Assembly: GCF_011065895.1 (NCBI RefSeq)
Contig: NZ_JAALCR010000005.1
Span: 280,048 to 344,047 of the forward strand
DNA from: Paludisphaera rhizosphaerae
GTDB lineage: Bacteria > Planctomycetota > Planctomycetia > Isosphaerales > Isosphaeraceae
Length of the DNA: 64,000 nucleotides
Direction: 5' to 3'
Shown here piece by piece: positions 34,938-44,249 of this stretch. How positions within the stretch are numbered: the first letter of the stretch is position 1; each line of letters begins with the position of its first letter. Below the pieces are notes generated by a model that saw only the letters and a list, made by a program, of their open reading frames with translations, was not told the origin of the DNA and made no database searches. The translations under genes were made by a program, and so were the position numbers.

Positions 34938-36272
34938 TCAGCCGATCTTGGCCGGGACGACGAACGGAGCCCGGTAGTGGCGGGTGAGCATCGCGTCAGC
35001 CTCGTGGTCGTTGACGAACGACTCGGAGGCGGGGTTGATGTGGAGCTTGCGCCCCAGGCGGTAGGCGATGTTCCCCAGGTGGCAGTAGGCGCTGGACTGG
35101 TGGCCTTCCTCGATGTCCGCGTTGAGCAGCTTGTGGTCGCGGGCGCGCAGAGCCGTGAGGAAGTTGGCGTAGTGGTCGCCGCCGCCCGAGCCGCCGTCGC
35201 CGGGCTCGAGCTTCGGTCCCCAGTAGGTTCGCCAGGTGTTGTAGCCGTCGATGGCCAGGATGCCCTCGGTCCCGTAGAAGACGTTGCCGATCTTCACTTC
35301 GAGTTCGGGGTTGGTGATGAGGCCCCGGACCTCGAACTGGAGTTCGGTGTCGCCGTTCTCGAAGAACGTGGAGAGGGTGTTGGGGGTCTCGCCGTCGTCC
35401 TCGTAGCCGAACCGGCCGCCGGAGGACATGACGGTCTTGGGGAACTCTTTCCAGCCCAGACCCCAGCGGGCGAGGTCCATCTGGTGGATCCCCTGGTTGC
35501 CCAGGTCGCCGTTGCCGGTGTCCCAGAACCAGTGCCAGTTGTAGTGGAACCGGTTCTCGTTGAAGGGCCGCTCGGGCGCGGGGCCGAGCCAGACGTTGAA
35601 GTCGACGCCGGCCGGGATCGGGCCGTCGGGCTTGTGGCCGATCGAGCCGCGGGGCTTGTAGCAGAGGCCCTTGGCCATGTAGACCTTGCCGAGCTTGCCG
35701 GTGCCGATGAAGTCCATGGCGTCGCGGACGGCCTTGTGGCTTCGGCACTGGGTGCCCGTCTGGCAGATCTTCTTGTAGTGCCGGGCGGCGTCGACGATCC
35801 GCCGGCCCTCGGTGACGTTGTGGCTGACCGGCTTCTCGACGTACACGTCCTTGCCGGCCTGCATCGCCCAGATGGCCGCCAGCGCGTGCCAGTGGTTGGG
35901 CGTGGCGATCGAAACGACGTCGATATCCTTGTCTTCCAGGAGCTTGCGGATGTCCTGGTAGTACTTGGGCGGGTTCTTGGCGTCGACCTTTTCCAGGGCC
36001 TTCTTGGCCGGCCCGGTGACGTTCGGGTCGATGTCGCAGATGGCCGTGACCTTGCAGTTCGGCTGCTTGCTGAAGCCGCCGACGTGATCCATGCCGCGAC
36101 CCCTCACGCCGACGACGGCGACGCGGACCGTCTCATTGGCGCTCGATTTGGTCGGCTCGGGATCGGGGTCGCCGGCCGGCTCGGCCAGGGCGCGGGTGGC
36201 GGGAAGCGCGGCGATCGCCGCAGCCAGGGCCGCCGTGTCGTGAAGGAAGTGCCGCCGGTTCCGCTCGCGCAT
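34938..36272 (-). CDS. Exported Gfo/Idh/MocA-family oxidoreductase
   Basis: 444 residues. ATG 36272 has GGAGG 6 nt upstream and opens a Tat signal (RERNRRHFLHD). The NAD(P)-binding Rossmann fold starts VRVAVVGVRGRGMDHVGGF (about 50-68), and the signature VYVEKPVSHN holds the conserved EKP lysine. Members oxidise or reduce sugars and related polyols. Tat export of a bound-cofactor form is a known feature of glucose-fructose oxidoreductase-type proteins and is common in planctomycetes. The substrate is unknown. It is divergent from the redoxin gene across 233 bp. Confidence 0.85.
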   Translation of the reverse strand: MRERNRRHFLHDTAALAAAIAALPATRALAEPAGDPDPEPTKSSANETVRVAVVGVRGRGMDHVGGFSKQPNCKVTAICDIDPNVTGPAKKALEKVDAKNPPKYYQDIRKLLEDKDIDVVSIATPNHWHALAAIWAMQAGKDVYVEKPVSHNVTEGRRIVDAARHYKKICQTGTQCRSHKAVRDAMDFIGTGKLGKVYMAKGLCYKPRGSIGHKPDGPIPAGVDFNVWLGPAPERPFNENRFHYNWHWFWDTGNGDLGNQGIHQMDLARWGLGWKEFPKTVMSSGGRFGYEDDGETPNTLSTFFENGDTELQFEVRGLITNPELEVKIGNVFYGTEGILAIDGYNTWRTYWGPKLEPGDGGSGGGDHYANFLTALRARDHKLLNADIEEGHQSSAYCHLGNIAYRLGRKLHINPASESFVNDHEADAMLTRHYRAPFVVPAKIG

Positions 36273-36505
36273 GGGGGGCCTCCGCAGGGGAGATGCACCG
36301 ATCATAAGTCCATGGGGGTCCTGACGCGCCCGATTGTAGACCGACGCGACGCCCGCCGCCACCGTTCGTCTCGGCTCGCGGCGATTTCCGTCCACCGCCC
36401 CGTCCGCCGAGCCTCGACGGCCCCCACGCCCCGCGGCTAGGATGGACTCCAACTCCTCGTTCCGATCCAACCTCCACCGCGGCCGACACCTGACTAGGAC
36501 GACCC

Positions 36506-37918
36506 ATGAATTCCATTTCCCCCCCGATCCGGACGCGTCTCCGGGTTCGAGGGCTCGCCGGGGCGCTCGGGCTGATACTGGCCTCGGCCGTCGCCGCGAC
36601 CGCCCAGGATCCCAAGCCCCTCGCCGCCCGCCCGGCGGACAAGCCCGACGATCCCAAGGCCCTCGCGCTGCTGGGCGAGGTCGCCAAGGCGTACCAGGGA
36701 CTCGCCTCGTATAGCGACCAGGGACGCTTCGTCGTCTCGATGACGGTCAACGGCAAATCCGAGAAGCAGGAGGCCCCGCTGAAGCTGGCGCTCTCCAAGC
36801 CGAACAAGCTGAGCCTCGACGCCGGCCCGGTCAAGCTCGTCAGCGACGGCGCCACGATGACCACCGTCGTCGAACCGATGAAGAAGTACATTTCGGTCCC
36901 CGCCCCCAAGGCGATCAACCTGGAGGTCTTCCGCGAAGGCCCCGTCGGCGCGATCCTCTTCGGCGGGCCTTCGGGCGTGCCGATGTACGTCCTGGCGAAC
37001 ATGCTTACCACCCCCGACCCGGTCAAGGCCGTCGACCAGCTCGGCGGCTCGCTCCAGCTCGACGGCGAGAACGCGCTGATCATCGACCAGGCCGACGGCC
37101 CCGACCTGAAGCTGACCGTCGACCCCAAGACCAGGCTCTTCTCGGACATCGACCTGATGGTCGACCCCAAGCTCCTGGAGAAGAACGCGGCGCAGGGGAA
37201 CGTGGTAAAGGTCGAGAAGCTCGGCTGGTCCTCCGGGCCCGTCTCCATCGAGCCTGCCGACGCCGGCCTCTTCGCCTTCAAGGCCCCCGAGGGCTTCACC
37301 AAGGTCGACTCGTTCCAGCAGCCCGGCGCGCCCGGCGGCGAGCAGCCCAAGATGGCCGTCGAGTCGAAGGTCGGCAAGCCGGCCCCCGACTTCGCGCTGA
37401 CCCTCTTCGACGGGCCCGACAAGACCAAGGTCGTCTCCAAGGCCGACCTCGCCGGCAAGGTCGTCGTCATCGACTTCTGGGCGACGTGGTGCCCCCCCTG
37501 CCTGGTCGAACTCCCCGAGATCCAGAAGCTCGTCGCCGACCTCGCCAAGGATAAGAAGGACGTGCTGGTCGTCGCGCTCAGCCAGGACAGCCAGCCCGCC
37601 GACCCGATCGAGGTCCGCAAGCTGATCGAGAAGACCCTGACCGAGAAGAAGATCGAGCTGACCGGTGCGAACGTCGCGATCGGCCTCGATCCCAGCGGCA
37701 CGATCGGCGGGCTGTTCGAGGTTGAGGGGCTTCCCACGCTGGTCATCCTGGATGGCAAGGGCGTGGTACAGGCGGCGCACGTCGGCTTCGACCCGGACAT
37801 GCGACCCGGCCTCCGCGAAAGGCTCACCGCCGAGATCGACTCGCTCCTCGCCGGGAAGTCGCTGGCGAAGCCTGAGAAGCCGCAAGAGGCCGCCGCCAAA
37901 CCCGAGCCGAAGCCGTAA
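36506..37918 (+). CDS. Exported TlpA-like redoxin with N-terminal DUF2092/LolA-like domain
   Basis: 470 residues with a signal peptide (about 1-32). Residues about 45-275 form a beta-rich domain with LGEVAKAYQGLASYSDQGRF and PDLKLTVDPKTRLFSDID, resembling DUF2092/LolA-like lipoprotein-binding folds. A TlpA/ResA-type thioredoxin domain follows (GKPAPDFALTLFDG, then WATWCPPC with Cys about 329 and 332, and GLPTLVILDGKG). Such proteins reduce disulfides outside the cytoplasm, for example in cytochrome maturation. The fusion of the two domains is common in planctomycetes. The stop TAA overlaps the next ATG by one base. Confidence 0.8.
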   Translation: MNSISPPIRTRLRVRGLAGALGLILASAVAATAQDPKPLAARPADKPDDPKALALLGEVAKAYQGLASYSDQGRFVVSMTVNGKSEKQEAPLKLALSKPNKLSLDAGPVKLVSDGATMTTVVEPMKKYISVPAPKAINLEVFREGPVGAILFGGPSGVPMYVLANMLTTPDPVKAVDQLGGSLQLDGENALIIDQADGPDLKLTVDPKTRLFSDIDLMVDPKLLEKNAAQGNVVKVEKLGWSSGPVSIEPADAGLFAFKAPEGFTKVDSFQQPGAPGGEQPKMAVESKVGKPAPDFALTLFDGPDKTKVVSKADLAGKVVVIDFWATWCPPCLVELPEIQKLVADLAKDKKDVLVVALSQDSQPADPIEVRKLIEKTLTEKKIELTGANVAIGLDPSGTIGGLFEVEGLPTLVILDGKGVVQAAHVGFDPDMRPGLRERLTAEIDSLLAGKSLAKPEKPQEAAAKPEPKP

Positions 37919-38838
37919 TGAAGATCAGCGTCGTCGGCATGGGGAAGGTCGGCGCGGCCACGGCGTTCGCGCTGGTGACGCGCGGCCTCCCCCATGAGCT
38001 GGTCCTGGTCGGACGGACGAGGGAGCGGGCCGAGGGCGACGCCCACGACCTGCTCCACGCCTCCGCCCTGGTCCGGCCGATGAAGGTCACCGCCGGCGAC
38101 ATCCAGGATACGGCCTGCAGCCACATCGTCATCCTCGCCGTCAGCGCGGGGGCCGACGACGTCTCGAAGGGCCGGGCCGCCCTGGCCGACGCCAACGCCA
38201 GACTCCTCCGCGAGATCGTCCCGCCCCTGGCCGAGGCTTCCCCTTCGGCCGTCTTCGTGGTCATGACCAACCCCGTCGACGTCTGCACCTACGTCACGCT
38301 GAAGGCCTCCGGCCTGCCCGCGGGTCGCGTGATGGGGACGGGAACCCTCATCGACACGATGCGGTTTCGCGTGCTGCTCAGCCGTCAGACGGGCATCAAC
38401 CCGGAGGACGTCCGCGCCTACATCCTGGGGGAGCACGGCGAGACCCAGTTTCCTGCGCTCTCGGTCGCCAGCGCGGGGGGAGTGCGGTTCGAGCCCCGGG
38501 ACTCGACTGTCCGCGCCTTTGCCGAGGAAGCTCGCGAGGGGGGCCATCACGTCGCCCGCTCCAAGGGTTACACCAACTTCGCCGTCGCCCTGGCGGCGAC
38601 CTCCATCTGCGAGGCCGTCGCCCACGACGCCCGCACGGTCTTGCCGGTCAGCACCCATGTCGCCGGATTCAAGGGACTGGGGGACGTCTGCCTGAGCCTC
38701 CCCTGCGTCGTCGGCCGCCGGGGCGTCGCGCGGGTGCTCGACATCCACCTCGACCCCGAGGAAACCGACCTCCTCCACAAGAGCGCCGCCGCCATCCGCG
38801 AGGTCATCGACCGCGTGGAGGCCGCAGGTTCGGGGTAA
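37918..38838 (+). CDS. L-lactate/malate dehydrogenase-family protein
   Basis: 306 residues. The NAD(P) loop is VVGMGKVGAATAFAL. Core catalytic blocks are present: TNPVDV, GTGTLIDTMRFR and LGEHGETQ with the proton-donor His. The position after strand beta2, normally an Asp that binds the adenine ribose (VDI), reads LVGRTRER, which may favour NADP. The mobile-loop segment SAGADDVSKGR lacks the Gln or Arg that usually distinguishes LDH from MDH, so the substrate is uncertain. The start overlaps the preceding stop (TAATG), so it is translationally coupled to an exported redoxin gene, an unusual partner. Confidence 0.8.
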   Translation: MKISVVGMGKVGAATAFALVTRGLPHELVLVGRTRERAEGDAHDLLHASALVRPMKVTAGDIQDTACSHIVILAVSAGADDVSKGRAALADANARLLREIVPPLAEASPSAVFVVMTNPVDVCTYVTLKASGLPAGRVMGTGTLIDTMRFRVLLSRQTGINPEDVRAYILGEHGETQFPALSVASAGGVRFEPRDSTVRAFAEEAREGGHHVARSKGYTNFAVALAATSICEAVAHDARTVLPVSTHVAGFKGLGDVCLSLPCVVGRRGVARVLDIHLDPEETDLLHKSAAAIREVIDRVEAAGSG

Positions 38839-38844
38839 GCCCGG

Positions 38845-39915
38845 TCAGCGCTTCGTCTCCAGGTCGACCAGGTCGCGGACGTCGACGAGGCGGGCTTTGA
38901 GTTCGGCGTTGTAGCCGGGCCGGCCCCGGACGCCGACGCGGTGGGCGGTCAGGCCGTCGGGGTCGAGGCCGGGGGGGACGTCCAGGTAGGCGACGACCGA
39001 CCCTTCGCGACCGATCAGGGCGAACAGCTTGCGGCCTTCGAGCATCTTCGCCGACGGCTGAATGAAGCCGACGACGTCGAACGCCCGGCTCCGCGTACGT
39101 TCCACGTCGGCCAGCTTTCCCTCGATCTTGTCGAACTCGTCGTCGAGGTCGCGGGCCTTCATGGCGGCCTCGACGAACTCCTGGGCAGCCTTGGCGGCGC
39201 GTTCCAGGCCCTCCAGCCGCTTCAGCCGTTCGCCGACGGCCCGGCTGCGGGCGGGGTCGGCCTTTTCAAGGGCCTCGTAAGCCTCGCGGATGGGGCCGAG
39301 CCGCCACTTCTCGACGGGCTGCCCGGTGGTCTCGGCCAGCAGCATGGCGTCCACCTTCCGCAGGTCGGGGTCGCCCTCGGACGACGTCGCATAGACGGCG
39401 CGCACTTCCACGGCCGAGGGTGCCGGAGGCGTCCAGGAGACGCCGTCGGCCGGGACGAAGAACGAGCGGCCGGGGGGGGGCGTGACGGCCCGCCATCGTT
39501 TCGGGGCCTTGTCGCCGACCTCCAGCGCGGGGCGGTCGACCAGCCGGACGCGGTCGCCCGGCTTGAGCGACCCCCGGGGCGGCCCTGGCAGTTTCGCCTT
39601 CAGGTTGCCCGACCGGATCGTGGTCGTCGTTTTGACCTTGGCCGTGTTCGGCGGGTCGTTCGCGCCGGCCGGTTTCAGGGCCGACTCTTCCACCCAGCAG
39701 AAGGCGGCCGACGGCGGCTCGATCGCCAGCCAACCGTGGCGTAGAGCCTCCCCCGGTTTCACCCGGACGATATCTCCGCGTCGGAGTGTGGTCACGACAT
39801 ACCCATCGGCCTCGGCCGCGTCGAAGACCTCCAGCCGATCGGCCTCGACCTTGGCCTCCACCGACCCCGACTGCCCCAGAACCGCCGCCGCGACGACGAG
39901 TTGTGCGACGATCAT
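38845..39915 (-). CDS. Exported SH3-like domain protein
   Basis: 356 residues from ATG 39915 with a G-rich upstream stretch. A short signal (MIVAQLVVAAAVLGQSGSVEA) is followed by two bacterial-SH3-like repeats: VVTTLRRGDIVRVKPGE with GWLAIEPP (about 35-75) and RGSLKPGDRVRLVDRP with FFVPADGVSW (about 100-160). The rest is a helical, charged segment (about 195-300) and a final small beta region. SH3b-type domains often bind cell-wall or other glycans. It is convergent with the dehydrogenase gene (6 bp). The exact role is unknown. Confidence 0.65.
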   Translation of the reverse strand: MIVAQLVVAAAVLGQSGSVEAKVEADRLEVFDAAEADGYVVTTLRRGDIVRVKPGEALRHGWLAIEPPSAAFCWVEESALKPAGANDPPNTAKVKTTTTIRSGNLKAKLPGPPRGSLKPGDRVRLVDRPALEVGDKAPKRWRAVTPPPGRSFFVPADGVSWTPPAPSAVEVRAVYATSSEGDPDLRKVDAMLLAETTGQPVEKWRLGPIREAYEALEKADPARSRAVGERLKRLEGLERAAKAAQEFVEAAMKARDLDDEFDKIEGKLADVERTRSRAFDVVGFIQPSAKMLEGRKLFALIGREGSVVAYLDVPPGLDPDGLTAHRVGVRGRPGYNAELKARLVDVRDLVDLETKR

Positions 39916-40081
39916 CCCCACGCCCCCCGCAAGTGGCTTCGATTTGGCTTCGATCTTCCAGACCGCCGAGCCAACCCATCGAACGCAAGCCGTTTCAAAC
40001 CAAGGTGTTGAGCCTCGATTCCAGAGCCGAAACGCTGGCTTCGTTCGATCCCTTTCTCCATCAAACCGTCCGCCTCTCCAC

Positions 40082-40128
40082 GTCCCCTCTCCCACCGGGA
40101 GAGGGTGGCCCGGAGGGCCGGGTGAGGG
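40082..40128 (+). repeat. Family A two-hairpin repeat, copy A4
   Basis: Hairpin 1 arms are CCCTCTCCC and GGGAGAGGG (ACC loop). Hairpin 2 has GGCCC and GGGCC around a GGA triloop, then GGGTGAGGG. Both stem changes relative to A2 keep pairing. Confidence 0.8.
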
Positions 40129-40167
40129 TCGTCGCGCTTCGGAGCGAGCGGGTCGAAGTGGAGAACA

Positions 40168-40221
40168 GTCTTCCCCCCTCGCGGGGGAAGACAGATCGCG
40201 AAGCGATCAGATGAGGGGGAT
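40168..40221 (+). repeat. Family A two-hairpin repeat, copy A5 (variant stem)
   Basis: Hairpin 1 arms are TCTTCCCCC and GGGGGAAGA. Hairpin 2 is GATCGC and GCGATC around GAA, a wholly different stem that still pairs, followed by AGATGAGGGGGA. Confidence 0.8.
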
Positions 40222-40269
40222 GACCGGTGTCGGACTCGCTTCCCGCGTTCAGCCTGAACGCGGAGCCGA

Positions 40270-40325
40270 TCCCCCCTCATCCGGCCGCTTCACGGCCACC
40301 TTCCCCCGCGAGGGGGTAAGGCCGT
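40270..40325 (-). repeat. Family A two-hairpin repeat, copy A6 (inverted)
   Basis: Read on the minus strand, hairpin 1 has an extra A bulge (CCTTACCCCC against GGGGGAAGG). Hairpin 2 is GGCCGT and GCGGCC around GAA with one T-G wobble, then GGATGAGGGGGGA. It is convergent to A5. Confidence 0.8.
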
Positions 40326-40524
40326 TACGGTCCCGAATCGGGATGATCGCAAACCCAACACACATCCGAAATCCCACGTCCCTCACCCCCCTCTCACCCA
40401 AACCCCGCGCTCTGCCCACTTCCTCTTATGTAGAGAATGGTCCCCGTCGCGCCATTTCGACGGGCAAATCCGATACGAAAATCCGATGCCGGGTTGGTAT
40501 CTGAGGGGGGCGAAACGGTCAACG

Positions 40525-42147
40525 TCAACGCGGGGGGACGGGCTTGTTGGGATGCAGGGAGATCCCGTCAATCACGGTGCTTCCGAGGCGACGGGATTGG
40601 AAACGGAACTCGTGGATCTTCTCCGGCGGTTGGTTGAAGGTCGCCTGGACCATGGAGAAAGTCTCGTTGTCGATGCTCTTCAGATCCGTCCGCTCGATTT
40701 CTCGATCTTGCTCATCCACGGCGATGATCCGAAAGGTGGAATCTCGCGGATCGATCTCATGGACCATCGTGGCGATTGCCCGGCCCTGATCCCCTCGCAT
40801 GGTCGTGGAAATGCGACGCTCACCACGATGATCGTTGCTACTGCGACCGCTACTGGCAGGACTCCAGTGCTGGACCGTCTTCCACGGACCGAACGCTCCC
40901 TGGAATCCAACGTAGGCGGGATCGCGCCGTTCGGTCTGACCGAGAATGAAAATCCTGAGTCCAGGGACGATCTCACCGTCGCGACGCACCTCGCGCGTGT
41001 AGCCCAGTCCACACAGACCCATCGCCGGCAGATTGTCGTCGTACTCGTGGACGTCGGTGACCCGGAAGAGGATTCGATATCGACCATCCTCATCGTCGTA
41101 TCCGGGGTTGCTCACGGGGTCCATCAAGTCGCACGGAGGCTCGGCCAGAGGGGTGCCGTCAGGCTTCCACCAGACCCTGGTCAAGGGGGCGGAGGAGACA
41201 GCCACGATCTCAATGAGCGCCCCGCTCGGCATCCGTTTCGAGAACCGGGGGTCGGGCGTTTGCGAAGTCTTGCCGGCATCCGACGCCGCCGGAGGGGGCC
41301 CAGTTTCCTCGCCTCCCGGCACCGCCATCCCGGCGACCGCCGCGGCCCCAAAACCCATCGACGCGATCAAGGCGAGGGTCTTCATCCTGTCCAGGAACAT
41401 GGTCCGAATCGCTCCTTCGGTCAGCCGAGCGACCGCCACGGGAATCGTCCCCGAAGTGATGGCTCCAGCGCGGCAGGTGGAATGGACGAGGGCCTTCGGG
41501 ACGGCCGCCTGAGATTCTCGAGCCAGCGCAATCAACGCCGCCGGGGCCAATCCCCTTCGGATCAGCCGATCCCGCAGCCGTGATCGCCCCTGGGCCAGCC
41601 GGTTCTTCAGGGTGGCCGTGGGCCAGCCCAGGAAGACGCCGGCCTGCTCGTAGGTGAGGCCCTCGAAATCGCACAACTCGATGGGACGTCGGTACTTGGT
41701 GGGAAGGCGGTCCAATTCCGCGATCACCGTTTCGCGCGCGTCACGGCGCTCGGCCAGGGACGCGGGGTCCTCGGCCGGCGCGGAATCGACAGCAGCCGGG
41801 GGACGCCGAGCCGCTTCCTGGCGGAGGCGACTCGCGACGCGTCGGGCGACGCCGTAAAGCCAACGCCCAGCCGAGTCGCGGTCGTCCGTCCGGATTGCTC
41901 CGGCCCGACGAACCAGGACAAGGAACGTTGCCTGGAATGCGTCTTCGGCGTCGGCGCGGTCGAGAGAGCGTCGGCAGACGCCCCAGACCATCGCCGCGTG
42001 TCGGTCCACCAAAGCTTCGAACGCAGTCTCGGACGAAGCGGACCGACGTTGGAAGCGCTCCAGGAGTTGGCCGTCGGTCAGATCCCCCGTGCAGCCGACC
42101 TCGACGAGCGTTCGCAGTTCTTTCGGTGCGCCGGTGGATCTCGTCAT
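40525..42147 (-). CDS. ECF-type sigma factor with membrane anchor and large C-terminal domain (copy 1)
   Basis: 540 residues. Region 2 is ETAFEALVDRHAAMVWGVCR followed by DRADAEDAFQATFLVLVRR (about 40-78). Region 4 includes RLPTKYRRPIELCDFEGLTY and ATLKNRLAQGRSRLRDRLI (about 145-195). A hydrophobic helix (about 258-280, MKTLALIASMGFGAAAVAGM) precedes a soluble domain of about 250 residues with RYRILFRVTDVHEYDD and FRFQSRRLGSTVIDGISLHP. The C-terminal domain is not a known anti-sigma factor. It is a close tandem paralog of the next gene. I infer a membrane-linked sigma factor with an extracytoplasmic sensor. Confidence 0.8.
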   Translation of the reverse strand: MTRSTGAPKELRTLVEVGCTGDLTDGQLLERFQRRSASSETAFEALVDRHAAMVWGVCRRSLDRADAEDAFQATFLVLVRRAGAIRTDDRDSAGRWLYGVARRVASRLRQEAARRPPAAVDSAPAEDPASLAERRDARETVIAELDRLPTKYRRPIELCDFEGLTYEQAGVFLGWPTATLKNRLAQGRSRLRDRLIRRGLAPAALIALARESQAAVPKALVHSTCRAGAITSGTIPVAVARLTEGAIRTMFLDRMKTLALIASMGFGAAAVAGMAVPGGEETGPPPAASDAGKTSQTPDPRFSKRMPSGALIEIVAVSSAPLTRVWWKPDGTPLAEPPCDLMDPVSNPGYDDEDGRYRILFRVTDVHEYDDNLPAMGLCGLGYTREVRRDGEIVPGLRIFILGQTERRDPAYVGFQGAFGPWKTVQHWSPASSGRSSNDHRGERRISTTMRGDQGRAIATMVHEIDPRDSTFRIIAVDEQDREIERTDLKSIDNETFSMVQATFNQPPEKIHEFRFQSRRLGSTVIDGISLHPNKPVPPR

Positions 42148-42271
42148 GGGTCGTCCCGCTCCCTCAAAGTCTCGACGTCACCCTTACCATGCAGAGAGCC
42201 GCCCGATCGGACCCGGGTTTCCCGGATTCTGATCGGGCGGCGACGTCTCGAACAAGGGGGACGCAGAGGCT

Positions 42272-43897
42272 TCAACGCGGAGCGGCGGGACGGTTGGGTT
42301 TCAGGGCGATGCCGTCGATCGTGACATATCCTCGGGGTCGCATCTGGAAGCGGAATCCCTGAATCTTGTCCTTCGAAAGGTTGAAGGTCGCCTGATACAT
42401 GGCGAAGACTTCGGTATCCAGATCTTGCACGGTGCCCCGCGTCTCCTTCCCCTGTTCATCAACGGCGATGAGCCGGAAGACTTTATCCCGGAGGTCGATC
42501 TCGTGGACCACCGTTGCAACGGTCCACCCTTCCCCGACTGGCGTGATGGAGAAAATCCGGCGATGGCCGCGCGGCCAGTTGTCGGCATGCCCCGCCCCCT
42601 GAGACGGACTCATTTCGTCGATCGTCTCCCACGGACCGTAAGCGCCCCCGATGCGCACCGAGGCTGTATCTCGCTTCGTGCGATAGCCCAAGCCGAACCG
42701 TCGCAGGCCGGGGACGACCTTGCCATTGAGTCGGACGTGACGGTTGTAACCCATGACGTCCGATGCAGGTCCGGAGTTTGGCTTCACATCGTCGTTCTCG
42801 GGAGCGTCCGTAACCTGATAGAGGATCCGATATCGTCCATCCTCGGCATCTTCGTCAGGCCCCATGGAGTCGCAAGGAGGCTCGGCCAAAGGGGTGCCGT
42901 CGGGTCGCCACCAGAGTCCGGTGGCGGGGGCGGAGGAGACGGCTACGATCTCGACCAGCGCGCCATTTTGCATCCGCTTGGAGAAACGCGGGTCTGGGGT
43001 GCGCGGGACCTTGCCGGCGTCCGGCACCACGACGACCGTCGACGGCGGGGCGGTCTCCTCGCCTCGCGGCGAAGCCACGCCGGCGACGGCCACAGCTCCG
43101 AAGCCCGTCGATACGATCAAGGCGATGGTCTTCATCCTGTCCAGGAACATGGTCCGAATCGCTCCTTCGGTCAGCCGGGCGACAGCCGCGGGGATGGTCC
43201 CCGAAGCGATGGCTCCGGCCCGGCAGGTGGATTGAATGAGGGCCCTCGGGACGCCGGCCTGGCATTCCCGCGCGATCGCGGCCGTCGCGACGGCCGCCGC
43301 CGGGGCCAATCCCCGACGGGTCAGCCGATCTCGCAGCCGTGAGCGACCTTGCGCAAGGCGATTCTTCAAGGTGGCGGTCGGCCAACCCAGGAAGACGCCG
43401 GCCTGCTCGTAGGTGAGGCCCTCGAAGTCGCACAACTCGATGGGACGTCGGTACTTGGAAGGGAGTCGATCCAGTTCGGCGGCGACGGCCTCGCGGATGT
43501 CGCGACGTTCGGCCAGGGATGCGGGGTCCTCGGCCAGGACTGGATCGAGGGAGGGAGGACGTCTCGCGGCTTCCTGGCGGAGTCGGCCGGCGACGCGGCG
43601 GGCGACGCCGTAAAGCCAGCGGCCGACGGAGCCTCGGTCGTCGGGTCGGATCGCTCCGGCCTTCCGAACGAGGACCAGGAACGTCGCCTGGAAGGCGTCC
43701 TCGGCGTCGGCGCGGTCGAGGGAACGTCGGCAGACGCCCCAGACCATCGCCGCGTGTCGGTCCACCAGCGCCTCGAATGCGGCCTCGGCCGATTCGTGGC
43801 GATGTTGGAAGCGTTCCAGAAGCTGGCCGTCGGTGAGACCCGTCGCGGAACCGCCTGTAAAGAGGGCCCGCAAGCCGGTCGTCGATGGCGTCGTCAT
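42272..43897 (-). CDS. ECF-type sigma factor with membrane anchor and large C-terminal domain (copy 2)
   Basis: 541 residues from ATG 43897, which has AAGGAGGG about 5 nt upstream. The sigma half is nearly identical to the neighbouring copy (same HAAMVWGVCRRSLDRADAED, same PTATLKNRLAQGRSRLRD). The transmembrane segment (about 265-285, MKTIALIVSTGFGAVAVAGV) is also conserved. The C-terminal domain is more diverged (RYRILYQVTDAPENDD, FRFQMRPRGYVTIDGIALKP). The gene pair arose by tandem duplication (124 bp apart). Faster change in the external half suggests different signals with shared promoter recognition. Confidence 0.8.
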   Translation of the reverse strand: MTTPSTTGLRALFTGGSATGLTDGQLLERFQHRHESAEAAFEALVDRHAAMVWGVCRRSLDRADAEDAFQATFLVLVRKAGAIRPDDRGSVGRWLYGVARRVAGRLRQEAARRPPSLDPVLAEDPASLAERRDIREAVAAELDRLPSKYRRPIELCDFEGLTYEQAGVFLGWPTATLKNRLAQGRSRLRDRLTRRGLAPAAAVATAAIARECQAGVPRALIQSTCRAGAIASGTIPAAVARLTEGAIRTMFLDRMKTIALIVSTGFGAVAVAGVASPRGEETAPPSTVVVVPDAGKVPRTPDPRFSKRMQNGALVEIVAVSSAPATGLWWRPDGTPLAEPPCDSMGPDEDAEDGRYRILYQVTDAPENDDVKPNSGPASDVMGYNRHVRLNGKVVPGLRRFGLGYRTKRDTASVRIGGAYGPWETIDEMSPSQGAGHADNWPRGHRRIFSITPVGEGWTVATVVHEIDLRDKVFRLIAVDEQGKETRGTVQDLDTEVFAMYQATFNLSKDKIQGFRFQMRPRGYVTIDGIALKPNRPAAPR

Positions 43898-44249
43898 GCC
43901 GCCCTCCTTGTCCCTACCATCTCCGAAGTCGCTGCTGCCATGCGAGGGACGGAACGTTCGGCCCTGGGTTTTTTCCAGGATCACGGTAGAAGAGAGAGTC
44001 CTTGCGACGCAACCCCTTTCCCCGCCGTAAGAAAGACGCGGAGGATCGAAACTCAAGCGCGCAAGCCTCTTGATCGAGGCCCCAACGATCGGCTATATTC
44101 GCATTTTCTTCTCGCGCGGAGGGGATTCCGCGCGTTGATGACGAACCAACGTCCAGAGAAGTCGAGCGGGGGCGGGCGAGCCCGAGCATCCCGGTCTCGT
44201 CGCATGTGTCGCGTGCGGGCCGTCCCGCCCAGGAGCTTCGGAAAAGACC
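43898..44249. other. Control region upstream of rplU
   Basis: About 350 bp between divergent genes. It holds a promoter-like pair at 44070-44099 that reads toward rplU. No gene is supported here. Confidence 0.5.
44070..44099 (+). promoter_or_regulatory. Predicted sigma-70 promoter for rplU
   Basis: TTGATC (44070-44075) and TATATT (44094-44099) are separated by 18 bp, close to the consensus housekeeping promoter. This is about 150 bp before the rplU ATG, leaving a long 5' leader. Low AT patches elsewhere make this stand out. Confidence 0.5.

Larger units (their letters stand above)
39916..40524. other. Intergenic cluster of three family A repeats
   Basis: About 600 bp between the SH3-like gene and the first of two ECF genes. 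Copies A4, A5 and A6 lie at 40082-40325. No gene is supported. A run of C-rich DNA (near 40380-40420) may be a degraded further copy. Confidence 0.55.
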
